Shown: positions 45,275 to 58,797, counted from the first letter of the stretch. The stretch is 64,000 nucleotides of DNA from Leptodactylus fallax (GCA_947044405.1 CAMRHE010000457.1:1228001-1292000), one strand, 5' to 3'. Translations and numbers: made by a program. The notes: a model not told the origin generated them from the sequence alone.

Positions 45275-45645
45275 TTAAAAGAGGTTGTCCATAAAATGGA
45301 GTGAGTATCGTGGCAGCCGCCAGGCAAGTTTAAAAATAAGAAAATGTAAAAAAAAAAAAAGCCTACTCACCTGTCCCCAGCACCCCGTTATTCCCTGCCT
45401 GTGTCTGTTTGGTCTCATGGTGGCGCCTCATTTCTAGAAATCCTGTACCTAATTGGTCTTAGCGGTCCCATGAGGTGCAGGACTCCCAGCTAGAATTCGC
45501 CGGCACGAGACTGAATGGACACTGGCAGCGGACAATGGAGTGTTGGGGACAGGTGAGTATGCTTTATTTATATATTTATTTTTTACTTTACACCTCCCGC
45601 CAGCCACATGGGTTGCTCCATTTCCTGGACAACCTCTTTAAAGGA
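45275..45645. repeat. Fold-back MITE within the hAT element
   Basis: It begins AAAGAGGTTGTCCATAA and ends TTTCCTGGACAACCTCTTTA A, with the familiar CCCTGTCCCCAGC interior. No ORF of note. Confidence 0.65.
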
Positions 45646-46001
45646 TTTATCCATCTTTCTAATATTGATGGCCTGTCCTTAGGATAGGCCATCAATATTA
45701 CATCTGCGATGATACAACAGCCAGGACCTCTGCAGATCAGCTTTTCCAGGACAGTGCGGCTACAGGTAAATGTAACAATTCTACGAGCCACGCTGTTCAC
45801 TTGCCATACAGGGTATAGAAGTAGGTTTAGGTAGTGCAGTGATGCACATGGTATAGTGGGTGAGCAGCATGGCTCCCGACATGTTATTACCTTTAGCCAC
45901 CCTGTCTCGGTACCACTGATCTGCAGGGGTCCTGATGGTGGGCCTCTAGAAACAATTCCACTGGTGGGCCCTAGGCATTACAGTCCGACACTGTATACAG
46001 C

Positions 46002-47307
46002 CAAGCATCCTATGTGCCTTCTCTACTGAAAGGCTGCACTGTTGACTTATTTTGAAGATGTCTGATATCAGGGCCCCTAAATATTTCTCTTATGAAGTCT
46101 TGGCTAACACAAAATTGTCAATATGATACTCAAACAGGACATTATTTTACATTTGGAAGCATTTACCTGCAGTTTCCATTGTTTGGACCACTTATCCAAT
46201 GATGCTAAATATTTTTCCAGGTTGCAGATCCCTGTAGAATTATTAATCCTTTCTGTTTTTTCACTTTCCCCACCTTGGTTTCTGAATACACTTTCAAGAG
46301 AATCAAGTACTGGATAGCGAGCAAGAACCGGTTTAGTACAAAACAGTTTCTAAAAAAGTTGGGTTTGGCTGAACCTAGAATTTTTGTGTTTTTACACAAG
46401 CAAATTATTATTATTATACCTTGGGGTCTCTTTGGACCCCAAGTATAACAATCAGAGGCCCAGGAGAATTGTGTAAAAATTAAAAAACACTCCTACTCAC
46501 CTTTCCACTGTGGCACACAGTCTTCATTCCTGGATGTCTCTGGCATATTCCATCCTCCTCTATGAGGCCTGTAATTGGGTTTCAGTGGTCAAATCATCGT
46601 GTCATCGAAACTTGTGGCTGAAACTTACCGACAAACCTTGCCTATCACTATTACTCGATATCTGACACTTAAGAATGAAGGGGTACTCTGCGAGCCCCAA
46701 GTGTGACCAAAACCTCTGCATCTTAAAAGGCTACACTCCTGACTCTAGTGAAAGTATATTTCAGACTATTTCCTAGATTTGATTTGTATTTCAGGTTACA
46801 TTGCTAACAGCTACCTCAAAGAACTACTGTCATAGCTAAATATCTATACTATTGATTTGGGCATACATTTTTAGTAAGCTTTTCTACATTGACAAATGGC
46901 ATGATATAAACCTGGAAACAAGGTGTAATCTTTGAATCATACTTCTAGCCCAAAATTCTCACTCACTTCAGAAGCTCTTAAATGAACAGGAAGGTCCATT
47001 TACAATATCTATATAGATAAGAAGAAGGGGTTGGTTTCCCAATCAAAGAATGTCTGTGTGTTTCATGGACTATAATATAATTCAATTGGAATAGGAGTTG
47101 GCGCTTCAGGGAAATTAGATTGTTGCTGACGGTTTCTCTGTGGATTACAGCTGATCATTAGGGTCCCCAACAGTGGGCACCCTGTCACCACCTTACCATC
47201 TGGGGACCCTTCTAACAAAAAGAAATTGTTGACTTCTCATTATATTACCTAATAAATTCTCCAAATCTCAATATACTAAATATATTACCTGTACATTTTT
47301 TTTGCAG
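46002..47307. other. Rest of gene D intron 2
   Basis: Bases about 46430-46640 belong to the dispersed repeat also seen at 5390-5830. No exon or other element recognised. Confidence 0.5.
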
Positions 47308-48135
47308 ATCAGTCCATTTTCTAGTGTTTCGCTCTTAAGTAACAGGAAAATGTTTCCATCCTTCTTCAGGACTGTACCGAGTGACGTGGTCCAGTCTAAA
47401 GCTCTGGCTCAGCTTATTCTCAGCTTTGGTTGGACCTGGATTGGTCTTGTGGCTGTTGACAATGATTATGGCCTTCGGGGAATTCAACCAATAAAGGAAG
47501 AAATAGTCAAGGCTGGAGCTTGTGTGGCCTTCATGGAATATATTCTCCTTGGCCAACCAGATCGCAATGCCCCACATATAGTTCAGGCAATAAAGGAATC
47601 TGCAGCTACGGTTATAGTTGTTTTTTCTATTGAAGCTGAATTTGTTCCTATTGTGAATGAGATGGTGAAGCAGAATATCTCAGGGAAGATCTTTATTGGG
47701 AATGCCGGTTGGGCCAGATCAGTGTTATTGTCCGTAAGTCATTATTTCCCAACTTTATCTGGTAGTCTTGGTTTAGCTGGTGAAGATTATGTTGTACCTG
47801 GTCTAAATCAGTTCCTTGCTAAGATCCATCCATCGACGTCCAGAACAGTAGCTTGGACCAGGATGTATTGGGAAAAGGTGTTCACCTGCCAATTCCTTCC
47901 TGAGAACAAAACAGCTTCTTTGGAGAACCCAGTGAAGATATGCATGGGATCGGAACGTATAGATGACATCAAGAACAATTCCAACTATATCTCCAGCCTG
48001 AAATCATCTTATTTTATTTTTGCTGCTGTCCATGTCTTATCAAAAGCTTTAGAAGATCTGATAAGCTGCAAAATAGGTGAAGGGCCGTTCTCTAATGGGA
48101 CCTGTGCAGATATTGGGAACCTCCAACCATGGAAG
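47308..48135 (+). CDS. Gene D exon 3: Venus-flytrap domain, core
   Basis: The exon is 828 nt, open, between GCAG and GTAAAT. It reads ISPFSSVSLLSNR, FRTVPSDVVQS, FGWTWIGLVAVDNDYGLRG, IGNAGWARS, MYWEKVFTCQF and FIFAAVHVLSKALEDL, ending QPWK. The Asp and Tyr contacts are kept, but the Glu of SEGW/SEAW is replaced by Ala, which may alter or abolish recognition of a free amino group. Confidence 0.92.
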
Positions 48136-48489
48136 GTAAATATACATGCTGTATTTCCAATTGAGTCCAATAAAATTTTGTAAAACATTCCAAATTTTTG
48201 TCTATTTATGCTATTTGTTTGTGAAATATGTTCATCGATGGGTATTGCAAGGCTCACACAATCTTTCTCCTCACATTTGCGATGCAATGGCATTGCTAGT
48301 ATCAGGCATCCAGGTCATAAGAACACAAAGGGTGTTATGACTAGTTTTTATGGCACATTTTTACTGGGACTCTTGTGAAGTAAACAGATTATTCAGGGAG
48401 TGATTTTGCTTCTATCACATTCATCACATTATTGATGGTGACTTCTTTATGGACACCTTTGAATTATATCTTTTTCTATTCTGCTTTAG

Positions 48490-48717
48490 CTCACACACTA
48501 TATATTGAGGGTCCAGCTAAACATTAATCTAGAGAATGATAAATATTTCGATGAGAACGGGGATCCTCCTGTAGCTTACGCCATTTTCAACTGGCAGCTG
48601 CAGGCAGACGGGACCATGACACAAGTTAAAATAGGCAACTATAACTTTAAAGCCCATCCTTCTCCAACTGTGACCATAAACTCAAGTCTGCTCAGATGGA
48701 ACCTCGGGAGTGAACAG
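48490..48717 (+). CDS. Gene D exon 4: Venus-flytrap domain, end
   Basis: The exon is 228 nt between TTTAG and GTGGGT. It reads LTHYILRVQL, KYFDENGDPPVAYAIFNWQL and TVTINSSLLRWNLGSEQ. Somewhat more diverged than B and C (PVAYAIF for PAVYDIV) but same length. Confidence 0.92.
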
Positions 48718-49095
48718 GTGGGTAGAAAGAGCCATATTAATTATTATTATTACATTATCTGGATAGAGAATTTTTATGGCGCTTCTAGACAAGAATCACC
48801 CAAGACTCCCATCACACAGGCACTGAGAATGTAGAGGTGGCAAAGCATACATAGCCCTATGCTCATGAGTCACCACCTCTCCCCACTACTTACCTACTGA
48901 TCCAACAGATTTACCTTACTTAGTGAATACTTCATCAGCATGGAATCATTTTCTTTATATGATGTCACAATTTGAGTGAACCAGACCAGATCTGGTGTGC
49001 TCTCTTCCAATAAATTGTACTTCTCTGGTGTCTAACTTTGCACATTGTATGATGTCACTTACATGTTATGAAATGAAATGTTTTCATGTTTCTAG

Positions 49096-49219
49096 GTACC
49101 TTCCTCCAATTGTAGTGACAGCTGCCCCATGGGATTCAGGAAGGCCACACTGCAAGGAAAACCACCATGTTGCTATTCCTGTGTCCCATGTCTACATGGA
49201 GAGATCTCAAATGAAACAG
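49096..49219 (+). CDS. Gene D exon 5: cysteine-rich linker
   Basis: The exon is 124 nt between TCTAG and GTGATA. It reads VPSSNCSDSCPMGFRKA, PPCCYSCVPCLHGEISNET, all six cysteines present. The following intron is 8.6 kb, the longest in the cluster. Confidence 0.92.
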
Positions 49220-49569
49220 GTGATATTCTAAAAAGAGAGTTTATCTCTGAACCCAAACTCCTTTACTTAGTCATGAAATGTAGACAGAGGCTGTCCTAAA
49301 AGAGTAATTCCTCCCGAGGGATAGTTCAAGACTTTCAAGACTGCCCTTTCCTTGGGATAACCCATCAAGGGACAAAAGTGGCTGTAGCCTTTACTGGAGA
49401 GCTACGAACTCTTCATTGTTTATCCAGACATGGAGTCGTAGATGCCGATGTGACTGTGTCTGGTGCTTCAGATCAGCTCATGCAAGTGAATGGAGCTGGG
49501 AAGGGTTAAGCTACTGTACCAGGTCCTGCCACACCAAAATGCAATGCTCTGTGCCTGTAACTGACTGGT

Positions 49570-49930
49570 AGTGATGGGCAAATCTCGTGAGATTCCTTCT
49601 GTGAAAATTCATGAGTTTCACCAACAACTTGTATGAACCGGAAGTTCTTTTTTATACTTTGGTGTTTTGGTGCAGAAAACATTAAAAATAGTGATACTCA
49701 TCTTTCCAAAACTCTCCTGGGTGTGGGATCTTGTTTTCCAGCGTCCAGTCTTTCATCTTTTTTCAGCCTCCTCTGGCTTCTTCTGGTATCTAATCTGAAG
49801 TCAAGCAACCCAGGGTCACCTAGGAGGCCTATGATTGTGCCTCATCTGAGACCCCTGTGGCATGTGACATCAGAAATGATGCCAGAAAAGGCTCACAAGC
49901 TCACAAGACGCCCAGGAGAGGTGAGGAAAG
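49570..49930. repeat. Dispersed repeat in gene D intron 5
   Basis: Another copy of the family at 2240-2600 and 5390-5830: GATGGGCAAATCTCGTGAGA, CTCTCCTGGGTG, GAGGCCTATGATTG-like text and GAGGTGAGGAAAGATA. Confidence 0.5.
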
Positions 49931-50136
49931 ATATAATTGATTTTATGTTTTCTCCACCTCTCAAATTCCACATATAATTAATTATATTAATACAATATCA
50001 ATAAATGTATAATATAATTTAAAATAAACATTTTATTTTGAAGCTAGAGTCGGAATCTATTTCTGACTCCACCCAAAACTGGCCCAAACTCCACAGCCAT
50101 GCTTATTAAAGAATACCTATACCAATTTAATCTTAA

Positions 50137-50508
50137 GTGACTCAAGACGTGAGTCATGGTGGGGCTGTGTGGATTGGCACAATCCCAATCTCTGAACACA
50201 CAGTATTTTCAACTACAACCACGGACCCGGGAAGCAAGGTTCATATCTGCTTACAAAATCCAAAGGAATATTTCTCAGTTTATGCTGTACCAAGTAAGGT
50301 TGCTTCCCAGTATACTGAAGGTCAAGTAAATCCTCCAAAATTTGTTTCAGGACATATTCACTTGAATCAGCATCAGATTCAATGTGAACCTAATAAATTT
50401 GGTCTGACTTTGAAGGCCCTTAAAAGTCATGTATGGACTTTTTTGGACACATGGTATAATACCACATATCCAAAAAATTCCAATAGTAACTCTTGGTTAT
50501 CGACTTAG
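50137..50508 (+). other. Unclassified open frame of 123 codons
   Basis: It begins MTQDVSHGGAVWIGTIPISE and ends with a TAG after SNSWLST. No domain is recognised. It is rich in Thr and Ser and has one potential membrane-proximal hydrophobic patch only. It lies in gene D intron 5, upstream of the Penelope element. It could be a remnant of an unrecognised mobile element, or chance. Confidence 0.2.
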
Positions 50509-51196
50509 TTTTAGTAACCTCCTGGACCACCAGATCTAGATCAATCAATAATACCTGTATTTAACTTACCGCTGTCATTGACTGGTTTAAATGTGGCCTG
50601 GGAGGTTGCTTTTGGTTATTGAACCTAAGTCACTGACCTAGTTTCAGTAACCAAGAGTGACCTCCCAGATGACATATTCTAAATCAGCCAATGACATCTG
50701 TAAATTGATTATAGCTGACATTTGCTGGCTTAGATTAGTTGCTCCCGGTCATTGAAAGTAGGTCAATGACCTATTTTCAATGATAGTAGTATAATGTTGT
50801 ACCGTGTTAGCCATTGAAAGTAGTGGAAGAGTGAAGAAATCAGGCGATACCTTTTAGAGGCTAACTGAGTATATTTATAAGTAAGCTTTCAGGAGTACTC
50901 GCTCCCTTCATCAGACATGGTGTGATACAAGAACTGAAAATTAACAGATTTTTATACACATGGTTTTCAAAGCATTTTAGAGTCCTTAAAAAAATTGCAA
51001 TCTAAGTAGAGAAGTTATTTACAACAGGTCAAAAAAAAAAAAAAAAAAAAAAACAGTCTGGAAACTTGTGGTGCGTGACGGAGGGATCAGTAATTCTTGC
51101 TGTTATCTGTTTGCTATCAGGAGGTGATTTGTGACCCTCACAGGTCACACATAGTGTGATTTGAAGCTGGCATGAATATTGAGTTCAGTTCATGGT

Positions 51197-51475
51197 TCAA
51201 ACATAGTGTGACATGAAGCTGGCATGAATATTAAGTCCAAATTGCAGAGTTTGAAATTTTTGCATAAATTTATACTCCATTTGTTTTCTTTTCTCCTGTG
51301 TCTTAAAATGTCCCATTAAAACCACAACCCGCAAATCTTCAATAGAGTGGTTTTCTCCGGAGAAATGTGCGGCCACTGGGAGATCGGTTCTGCTGTTATT
51401 AATGGTGGATCTGTGTGAGTTCATTCGTTGACTGAGTCTCTGCCCTGTTTCCCCCACATAGAGGCCCAAGGAGCT
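51197..51475 (-). pseudogene. Penelope-like GIY-YIG endonuclease fragment (left arm)
   Basis: This is the minus-strand mirror of the right arm, beginning GLYVGETGQRLSQRMNSHRS and running to the same stop after FMSHYV. The upstream VYLI half is missing because the arm is truncated inside the motif. Confidence 0.85.
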
Positions 51476-51482
51476 CCAACCT

Positions 51483-52043
51483 GTACTACATAGGGACAAC
51501 AGACTCAAGGACATATTTCCAGTCCCCCCTCTCCTCTCCTTTCGACAACCACCAAACCTGAGGCGCATTATCGTCCGGAGTGCCCTGAAGGCCCCAACTG
51601 AAAATGGCACCTCACCTTGCCTACATAAAAGGTGCATGACCTGCAAGCACATCCACACCGCTGACAGTGTACCTATCCCACAGTCACAACAGGTGCACAG
51701 AATTAGGGGGACATTCTCCTGCAGGTCTTCCAATGTGGTGTACCTCATAATGTGTGTGCAATGTCCCACCACAGGCCTCTATGTGGGGGAAACAGGGCAG
51801 AGACTCAGTCAACGAATGAACTCACACAGATCCACCATTAATAACAGCAGAACCGATCTCCCAGTGGCCGCACATTTCTCCGGAGAAAACCACTCTATTG
51901 AAGATTTGCGGGTTGTGGTTTTAATGGGACATTTTAAGACACAGGAGAAAAGAAAACAAATGGAGTATAAATTTATGCAAAAATTTCAAACTCTGCAATT
52001 TGGACTTAATATTCATGCCAGCTTCATGTCACACTATGTTTGA
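51483..52043 (+). pseudogene. Penelope-like C-terminus with GIY-YIG endonuclease (right arm)
   Basis: The frame from about 51636 reads CKHIHTADSVPIPQ, VVYLIMCVQCPTTGLYVGET, GQRLSQRMNSHR, VAAHFSGENHSIEDLRVVVL, KRKQMEYKFMQKF. VYLI with GLYVGETGQRL is the GIY-YIG motif, with the downstream Arg and His also seen. Upstream, RRIIVRSALKAP in another stretch matches the segment linking reverse transcriptase and endonuclease. The reverse transcriptase is absent, so the copy is 5'-truncated. Confidence 0.85.
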
Positions 52044-52637
52044 ACCATGAACTGAACTCAATATTCATGCCAGCTTCAAATCACACTATGTGTGACCTGT
52101 GAGGGTCACAAATCACCTCCTGATAGCAAACAGATAACAGCAAGAATTACTGATCCCTCCGTCACGCACCACAAGTTTCCAGACTGTTTTTTTTTTTTTT
52201 TTTTTTTTTGACCTGTTGTAAATAACTTCTCTACTTAGATTGCAATTTTTTTAAGGACTCTAAAATGCTTTGAAAACCATGTGTATAAAAATCCGTTAAT
52301 TTTCAGTTCTTGTATCACACCATGTCTGATGAAGGGAGCGAGTACTCCTGAAAGCTTACTTATAAATATACTCAGTTAGCCTCTAAAAGGTATCGCCTGA
52401 TTTCTTCACTCTTCCACTATTTTCAATGACTGAGAGTAATAATAACTCATTTTTATTGATTTAACACCAACCTATTGCTCAGCAGTTTCCAAATCATTGG
52501 GTTCATGTACAGACAAAATGAGACTTTACAGAGTAATAAATCATTGACACATTCATTAAGGTCCAGCCATTTTTATGATATAAGGCAACATAAATAAAGT
52601 TGTATGAGCAGCTTACTAGACAGTGTCTTTGTATGTA

Positions 52638-54272
<1,635 letters not shown>

Positions 54273-54625
54273 TACAGATCCAAAGTGCTCGGGCCTGCAG
54301 GTTTAACCTTAGGTAAAGTCATTATGTCCTGTGGGATAATGTATGGTGGGAAGGATGAATAGAGAAGGGTTAGTTTGACAACTTTATGAGCAATTTGTCC
54401 AGAGCAAATCGAAAAAAGTTTCAGATTTGCTTGAATATGAAATTTTTTATACATTCAGACCAAATTCGATTCAAATTCAAATAATTTTTATCATCTCTAG
54501 TGAAGACTCTATAAGCAGAAGTTCATCAATCAGTCGGATCTGAGGATCTCAGGCTCAAAGCATTCCTTACTGACCAAACCCAGCTCCACTCATAGACCAT
54601 GTCAGGTCTTTGATGCAGATAAATA

Positions 54626-54850
54626 GGTTGTCCAGCCTAATTTATTATTTTTTTAATTAGAACAGGGGAGGTGAAATTTTTTTTTTTAAAAAAAACCTAC
54701 TCTCCATTTCCCGGTCCACCAGTGTCTCCCAAGCGCAGTCTGGTCCCGCTGCTCCGCTGTCTTCTTTTGCAGGAAGTCCTCACCAGCTATGACGTCCTGT
54801 GTCCATTCCACTGAGGCCACATTCCAATGCCATGACACTTAGACAAAACT
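54626..54850. repeat. MITE fragment, GGTTGTCCAG family
   Basis: It begins AGGTTGTCCAGCC, then A-rich text, TTTCCCGGTCCACCAGTGTC and ACTGAGGCC, like the copies at 6352 and 44273. Confidence 0.5.
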
Positions 54851-55778
54851 TAGCTGAATCTCACAAGGTGTGCCCAACAGTAGTAATAATGCCCAGTTTA
54901 GATGCACAGTTCATAAGGGTCTGAATGAGAGTTTTGTAGGCAGTTCCAGCTTGACTCCCCCTCCAGTCCTACTAATATCCTGTCAGCCCAATCTAAAATA
55001 AAGAGGTAAAAAGTAGACAAAAGAGGAAGGCAAGTATAGTCAATGTCTACATTGCTCCCATTCTGATCGAAATTTTTACTTTGCCTGACAACACATTGAA
55101 TCCATATGAATTATCACTATTGGAAAAGGGATTCAATTTCTGTCCAGATAAGACCAATGGCTTTGACCTGGTTTTGGATCTACATAAGTTCAATAGAAAA
55201 TTAGACTTATAGGGTCTTTTCTCTTTAACCTTCTCTAAAATGGACAAGTAGGTGTGAGGAGATTAAGGGGAAGGCACTGACAGTCAAACTCCCATCCAAG
55301 CTTTATTCTGTTGAAAATCTGTCACTGTGTACTACCATGTTCCCATTATCTAGCTCTGTCAGAGTTTCAAGACATATCCAAGAAAAAAACAAGGCTTGAT
55401 AAAAAAAAAAGAGGAAGAACTTGAACAGACAAGAGTTTGAAGCTCCAAAGATTCTATGCAAAAAATCACACTCTAATATTTCGAGCTGCCGATAAAGGAG
55501 GTGGAAATGTTCTCTGGAATTATTCTGATTATCAAAAGAAATCCTCTCAGATGAGAACTATGACACCTATTAATCCTTATTTATGCTTGGAAATCTGGAA
55601 CACTAACCAAAGATGAAACAGCTTTTCTTCTAGTTCGATTCCCCAGTGGACCTTATTTTCATCACTTGCCTAAAATACACAAGAGCTTGTCCCAATCACG
55701 AGGACTCTCCATAATATCTAATACTAAGTCCTCTCTCACTACATAGATTCTACAACCTTATCCTACAATTTTTCCTAG

Positions 55779-56151
55779 CTAAAGAGGACCTTTCAACACC
55801 ACCAGCAACTCCAATTGCTTGCATCTTTCAATAGGTGCTTTTCCACAGATTCTAGCGCTATTGGATTTTTTTTCTCTAGACCCCACCATTTCTGAGTAAT
55901 TGGTAACTGTTAGTTTCTGCACCCATTGTGGTAATTTGGCTCCCTATGGTCAGGTGTGCGGTCATGGATTGGAGCAGACAGACAGGGAGCACCCATCCGA
56001 CAGTAGGAAGGGTAATGAGTATAATGGGTGCTGAAAGTAATTGCACTATTTGATTAGGGGATAAAGAAAAGAATTCCAACTGTGCCAGAATTAGTAGAGC
56101 AATGCTTAAAGAATGCAAAGAATCAGAGTCGGTGGTGAAAGGTCTTCTTAA
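55779..56151. repeat. Fold-back MITE, AAAGAGGACCTTTCACCACC family
   Basis: The left end AAAGAGGACCTTTCAACACC mirrors the right end GGTGGTGAAAGGTCTTCTTA. It is inserted within the old Penelope remnant; copies lie at 33837 and 56722. Confidence 0.75.
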
Positions 56152-56721
56152 AGGATTCCAGCCATCTGGTTAGGGAATTAATCGAGGGGAACTGGAATAA
56201 TGAACATCACATCATTATACTGTAACATCCGTTATGATTTGGGGTGATATTGTGTTGATAAATATTTAATAGAAGAAGCGGAGATTGGGTATGAACAAAG
56301 AATCTTTATTAAGTAATCTGGATTTTATTCAAGAATTATTTCACTGATATGCACATGTTCCAACAGTGGTGGATGAAGATGGCACCTTTATATGCTAATT
56401 TATTTATGGTGGTCTTGGAAGGCCTCCATGTCACCTCTATGGATATTAAGGAATGCCTATAATTATATATTAGCAATTCATCAATGATATATTTATCATC
56501 TCAAGAGGAGATAATGATTCTGCTCAACAATTCAGTGAACAAGAACTCATGAGATATTGAGGTTACCCAGAGTTTCAACAGATTTAATTTTAGACATAAT
56601 CAGATGATGGGGGTGAATTACTATATATAATTTCTTCAAGAAAGTGGACATTAATAGTTATCTCCACTTTACAAGTAATCATTATAAAAAAAATACCTAG
56701 AAAATATGACCTTTAGCCAGT

Positions 56722-56946
56722 GTAAAGAACATCTTTCAGCACCTCCACCAACTATTCGCAACATTCAATAAGTAGTGTTCCATTCATTCTGCGCAGTTGG
56801 AATTTTTCTATTGCCCTCACCATTCCTAAGTAATCACTTCTGTCACTTTCAACACAATCATACTCTCTAGTGTTAGGTGGGCGGTCCTTGGCTTGCAGGA
56901 CGCAAAAAGTTGGAGTTGATGGAGGTGATGAAAAGTCCTCTTTAAG
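56722..56946. repeat. Fold-back MITE, second copy in the Penelope remnant
   Basis: The left end AAGAACATCTTTCAGCACC mirrors the right GGTGATGAAAAGTCCTCTTT; the interior shares CCTCACCATTCCTAAGTAAT with the other copies. Confidence 0.65.
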
Positions 56947-57810
56947 AGATCCAAAAACAACTGTTGATATGTTATACAGTGTATATGAAAAAATGGGCCA
57001 ACGTATTAAAAAAGAAGTTTAGCAACAAAGGATACCTGAAAAATATGATGCAGAATATTAATTGGAAGGCAAGAGAAATTAGCCAAGATCCATGGATAGA
57101 ATATTTAAATAAATTGCTTTAATTAATTTAAACAATTTGGTTAGGAATAATCTAGGTTGAGAAATGATTTATAACTTTTGACCTATTCCCTCCCACCACG
57201 TAATGCTTTTACCACCATTTGATGATTGCCAGTGAATGGCATTGTGTATATGCACTTCATAACAAGTTGTTCCAAAGCTCAAATGTGTTGTCCTGGGCAA
57301 GAAGCAAACAAACATACTTATCTGAAACCTTCCTGAAGTGTTCTGGTTCCTACACGTGAAAAGTAATATAATTTTTTACCTGTAATCTATTTTTTATAAC
57401 TTAGACCTGGAGTCAATGGGATCCAAGCCAGGAGGTTCTATGGCAGCAACTGAAGCTACCTGGGTAATATTATCCCCAATAACCATTCAAAGGAGTTGTA
57501 CCTGTTACAACTGCAAAAGGTGAGCAGAACTGTGCAATTCACCCATATTGTAATTTTTAGGTGATGCTGCACATGATCTGTACCCTGTCTACTTTTGTTT
57601 TTTGAGTTGTCTACCATCTGAAATAAGTTGACCCTTTGCAATTGATGACCTATCACTATATTTCTTGTAGATATTTCATTACATTTTTGCATTTATGTTT
57701 TTGAACAAAAAAGTATTTTTCAATGTTGCATTCTAGGGCTCCTAAGCCAATATAAGACACTATAAAAATAGTAGAACATGCAAACAAAATTATATTTTAT
57801 TCATTCATAG

Positions 57811-58730
57811 ATTCCTTGAACTGCTTCAGATGTCCATGGGACCAATGGCCGAATTCTGAAAAATCAAGGTGTCTCCCAAAAGCCATAGAGTTCCTGTCCT
57901 ATGAAGACATATTAGGATCCTCTTTAACAGCAACCAGCATAATGTCCTCAATTGTCCCAATTCTTATTTGGGTTTTATTTTTCCACCATAATAATACACC
58001 ACTTGTGAAAGCCAGTAATTACTCCCTTAGTTGTCTTCTACTGATGTCCCTCAGTCTTTGCTTCTTCTGCTCTTTAGGATTTATTGGGTACCCTGATCGT
58101 GGTAAATGTCTTCTACGTCAGGTGTCTTTCGGACTGGTCTTCACTCTCTGTGTAGCATGTATTTTGGCCAAGACCATCATGGTGGTTTTTGCTTTCATGG
58201 CCTCTAGACCAGGAAGCAGCCTGAGAAAATGGACAACCCTAAGAGTCTCCTACTCAATTATTTTTATCTGTCTTCTCCTAGAATTAATATTGTGCATCAC
58301 TTGGATGTCACTGGCTCCTCCATCACCACAATACAAGACGGAAACTAAACCGGATCTCATCATTGTTGACTGTAATGATAGGTCACACATGACCTTCTGG
58401 CTCATGCTTGGTTATCTCTTTCTTCTGGCCACCATTAGTTTCATAGTGGCCTTCTTGGCCAGAAAACTTCCAGACAGTTTTAATGAAGCCCAGTTTATCA
58501 CATTTAGTATGTTGGCCTTTCTTAGTGTTTGGATATCTTTTATTCCATCCTCTCTTAGTGCTCAGGGCAAATATACAGTCGCCATGGAAGTATTTGCCAT
58601 CCTGGGGTCTAGTTGGGAATTACTGATCTGTATGTTTTTTCCAAAATGTTTCATTTTACTCTTCAGACCAGAGATGAACTCTAAGGAATATCTCATGGTG
58701 AGAAATAAGAATAAAGGTGCAAGAGGATAA
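57811..58730 (+). CDS. Gene D exon 6: seven-transmembrane domain
   Basis: The exon is 920 nt, open to TAA, about 306 residues. It begins DSLNCFRCPWDQWPNSEKSR and contains seven helices, LAKT in helix 3, RKLPDSFNEAQFITFSML, SAQGKYTVAMEVF, PKCFILLFRPEMN and a basic tail (VRNKNKGARG). Near helix 5 it has DCNDRSHMTFWLM where the sisters have ECNEGSPVAFWTM. Confidence 0.95.
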
Positions 58731-58791
58731 TATATTGATTGAATCTACACAAATATAGTATATTATGTGTTGTGGTTTAAAGCACTAAGAA

Positions 58792-58797
58792 AATAAA
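58792..58797 (+). promoter_or_regulatory. Possible polyadenylation signal of gene D
   Basis: AATAAA lies 62 bp after the stop codon of gene D. Position fits, but the hexamer is common in AT-rich DNA. Confidence 0.35.

Larger units (their letters stand above)
43456..45993. mobile_element. Non-autonomous hAT-type element with 8-bp target duplication
   Basis: Its ends are CAGGGTCGGACTGG and the complement of CAGTGTCGGACTG, with an inner match around CCACTGGTGGGCCC at both sides. The octamer TATACAGC occurs immediately before (43448-43455) and after (45994-46001), the size expected of hAT insertion. No transposase is visible; the interior is filled with other MITEs (about 44273-44697, 44742-45099, 45275-45645). 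Confidence 0.82.
50784..52426. mobile_element. Penelope-like element, head-to-head inverted copies
   Basis: Bases from about 50820 to 51463 are the reverse complement of about 51775 to 52426, at near identity and including a shared A/T homopolymer. The unit is the 3' part of a Penelope-like retroelement with a GIY-YIG endonuclease. The 13-mer CTATTTTCAATGA flanks both sides (50771-50783 and 52427-52439), so the palindrome was inserted as one unit. The left arm keeps about 40 bp of terminus (TAATGTTGTACCGTGTTAGC) that the right arm lacks. Confidence 0.85.
55070..57130 (+). mobile_element. Old Penelope-like reverse transcriptase remnant
   Basis: Broken plus-strand frames read LSLLEKGFNFCPDKTNGFDL (about 55110), IFRAADKGGGNVL (about 55480), HHLPKIHKSLSQSRG (about 55660), MAPLYANLFM (about 56375) and INDIFIISRGDN (about 56485). 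These match, in order, the N-terminal segment, the PADKGG motif, LPKIHK, the YANLFM segment and the YxDD active site (here Asn-Asp) of Penelope-like enzymes. Two MITEs interrupt it. It is far more decayed than the palindromic copy at 50784. Confidence 0.75.
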
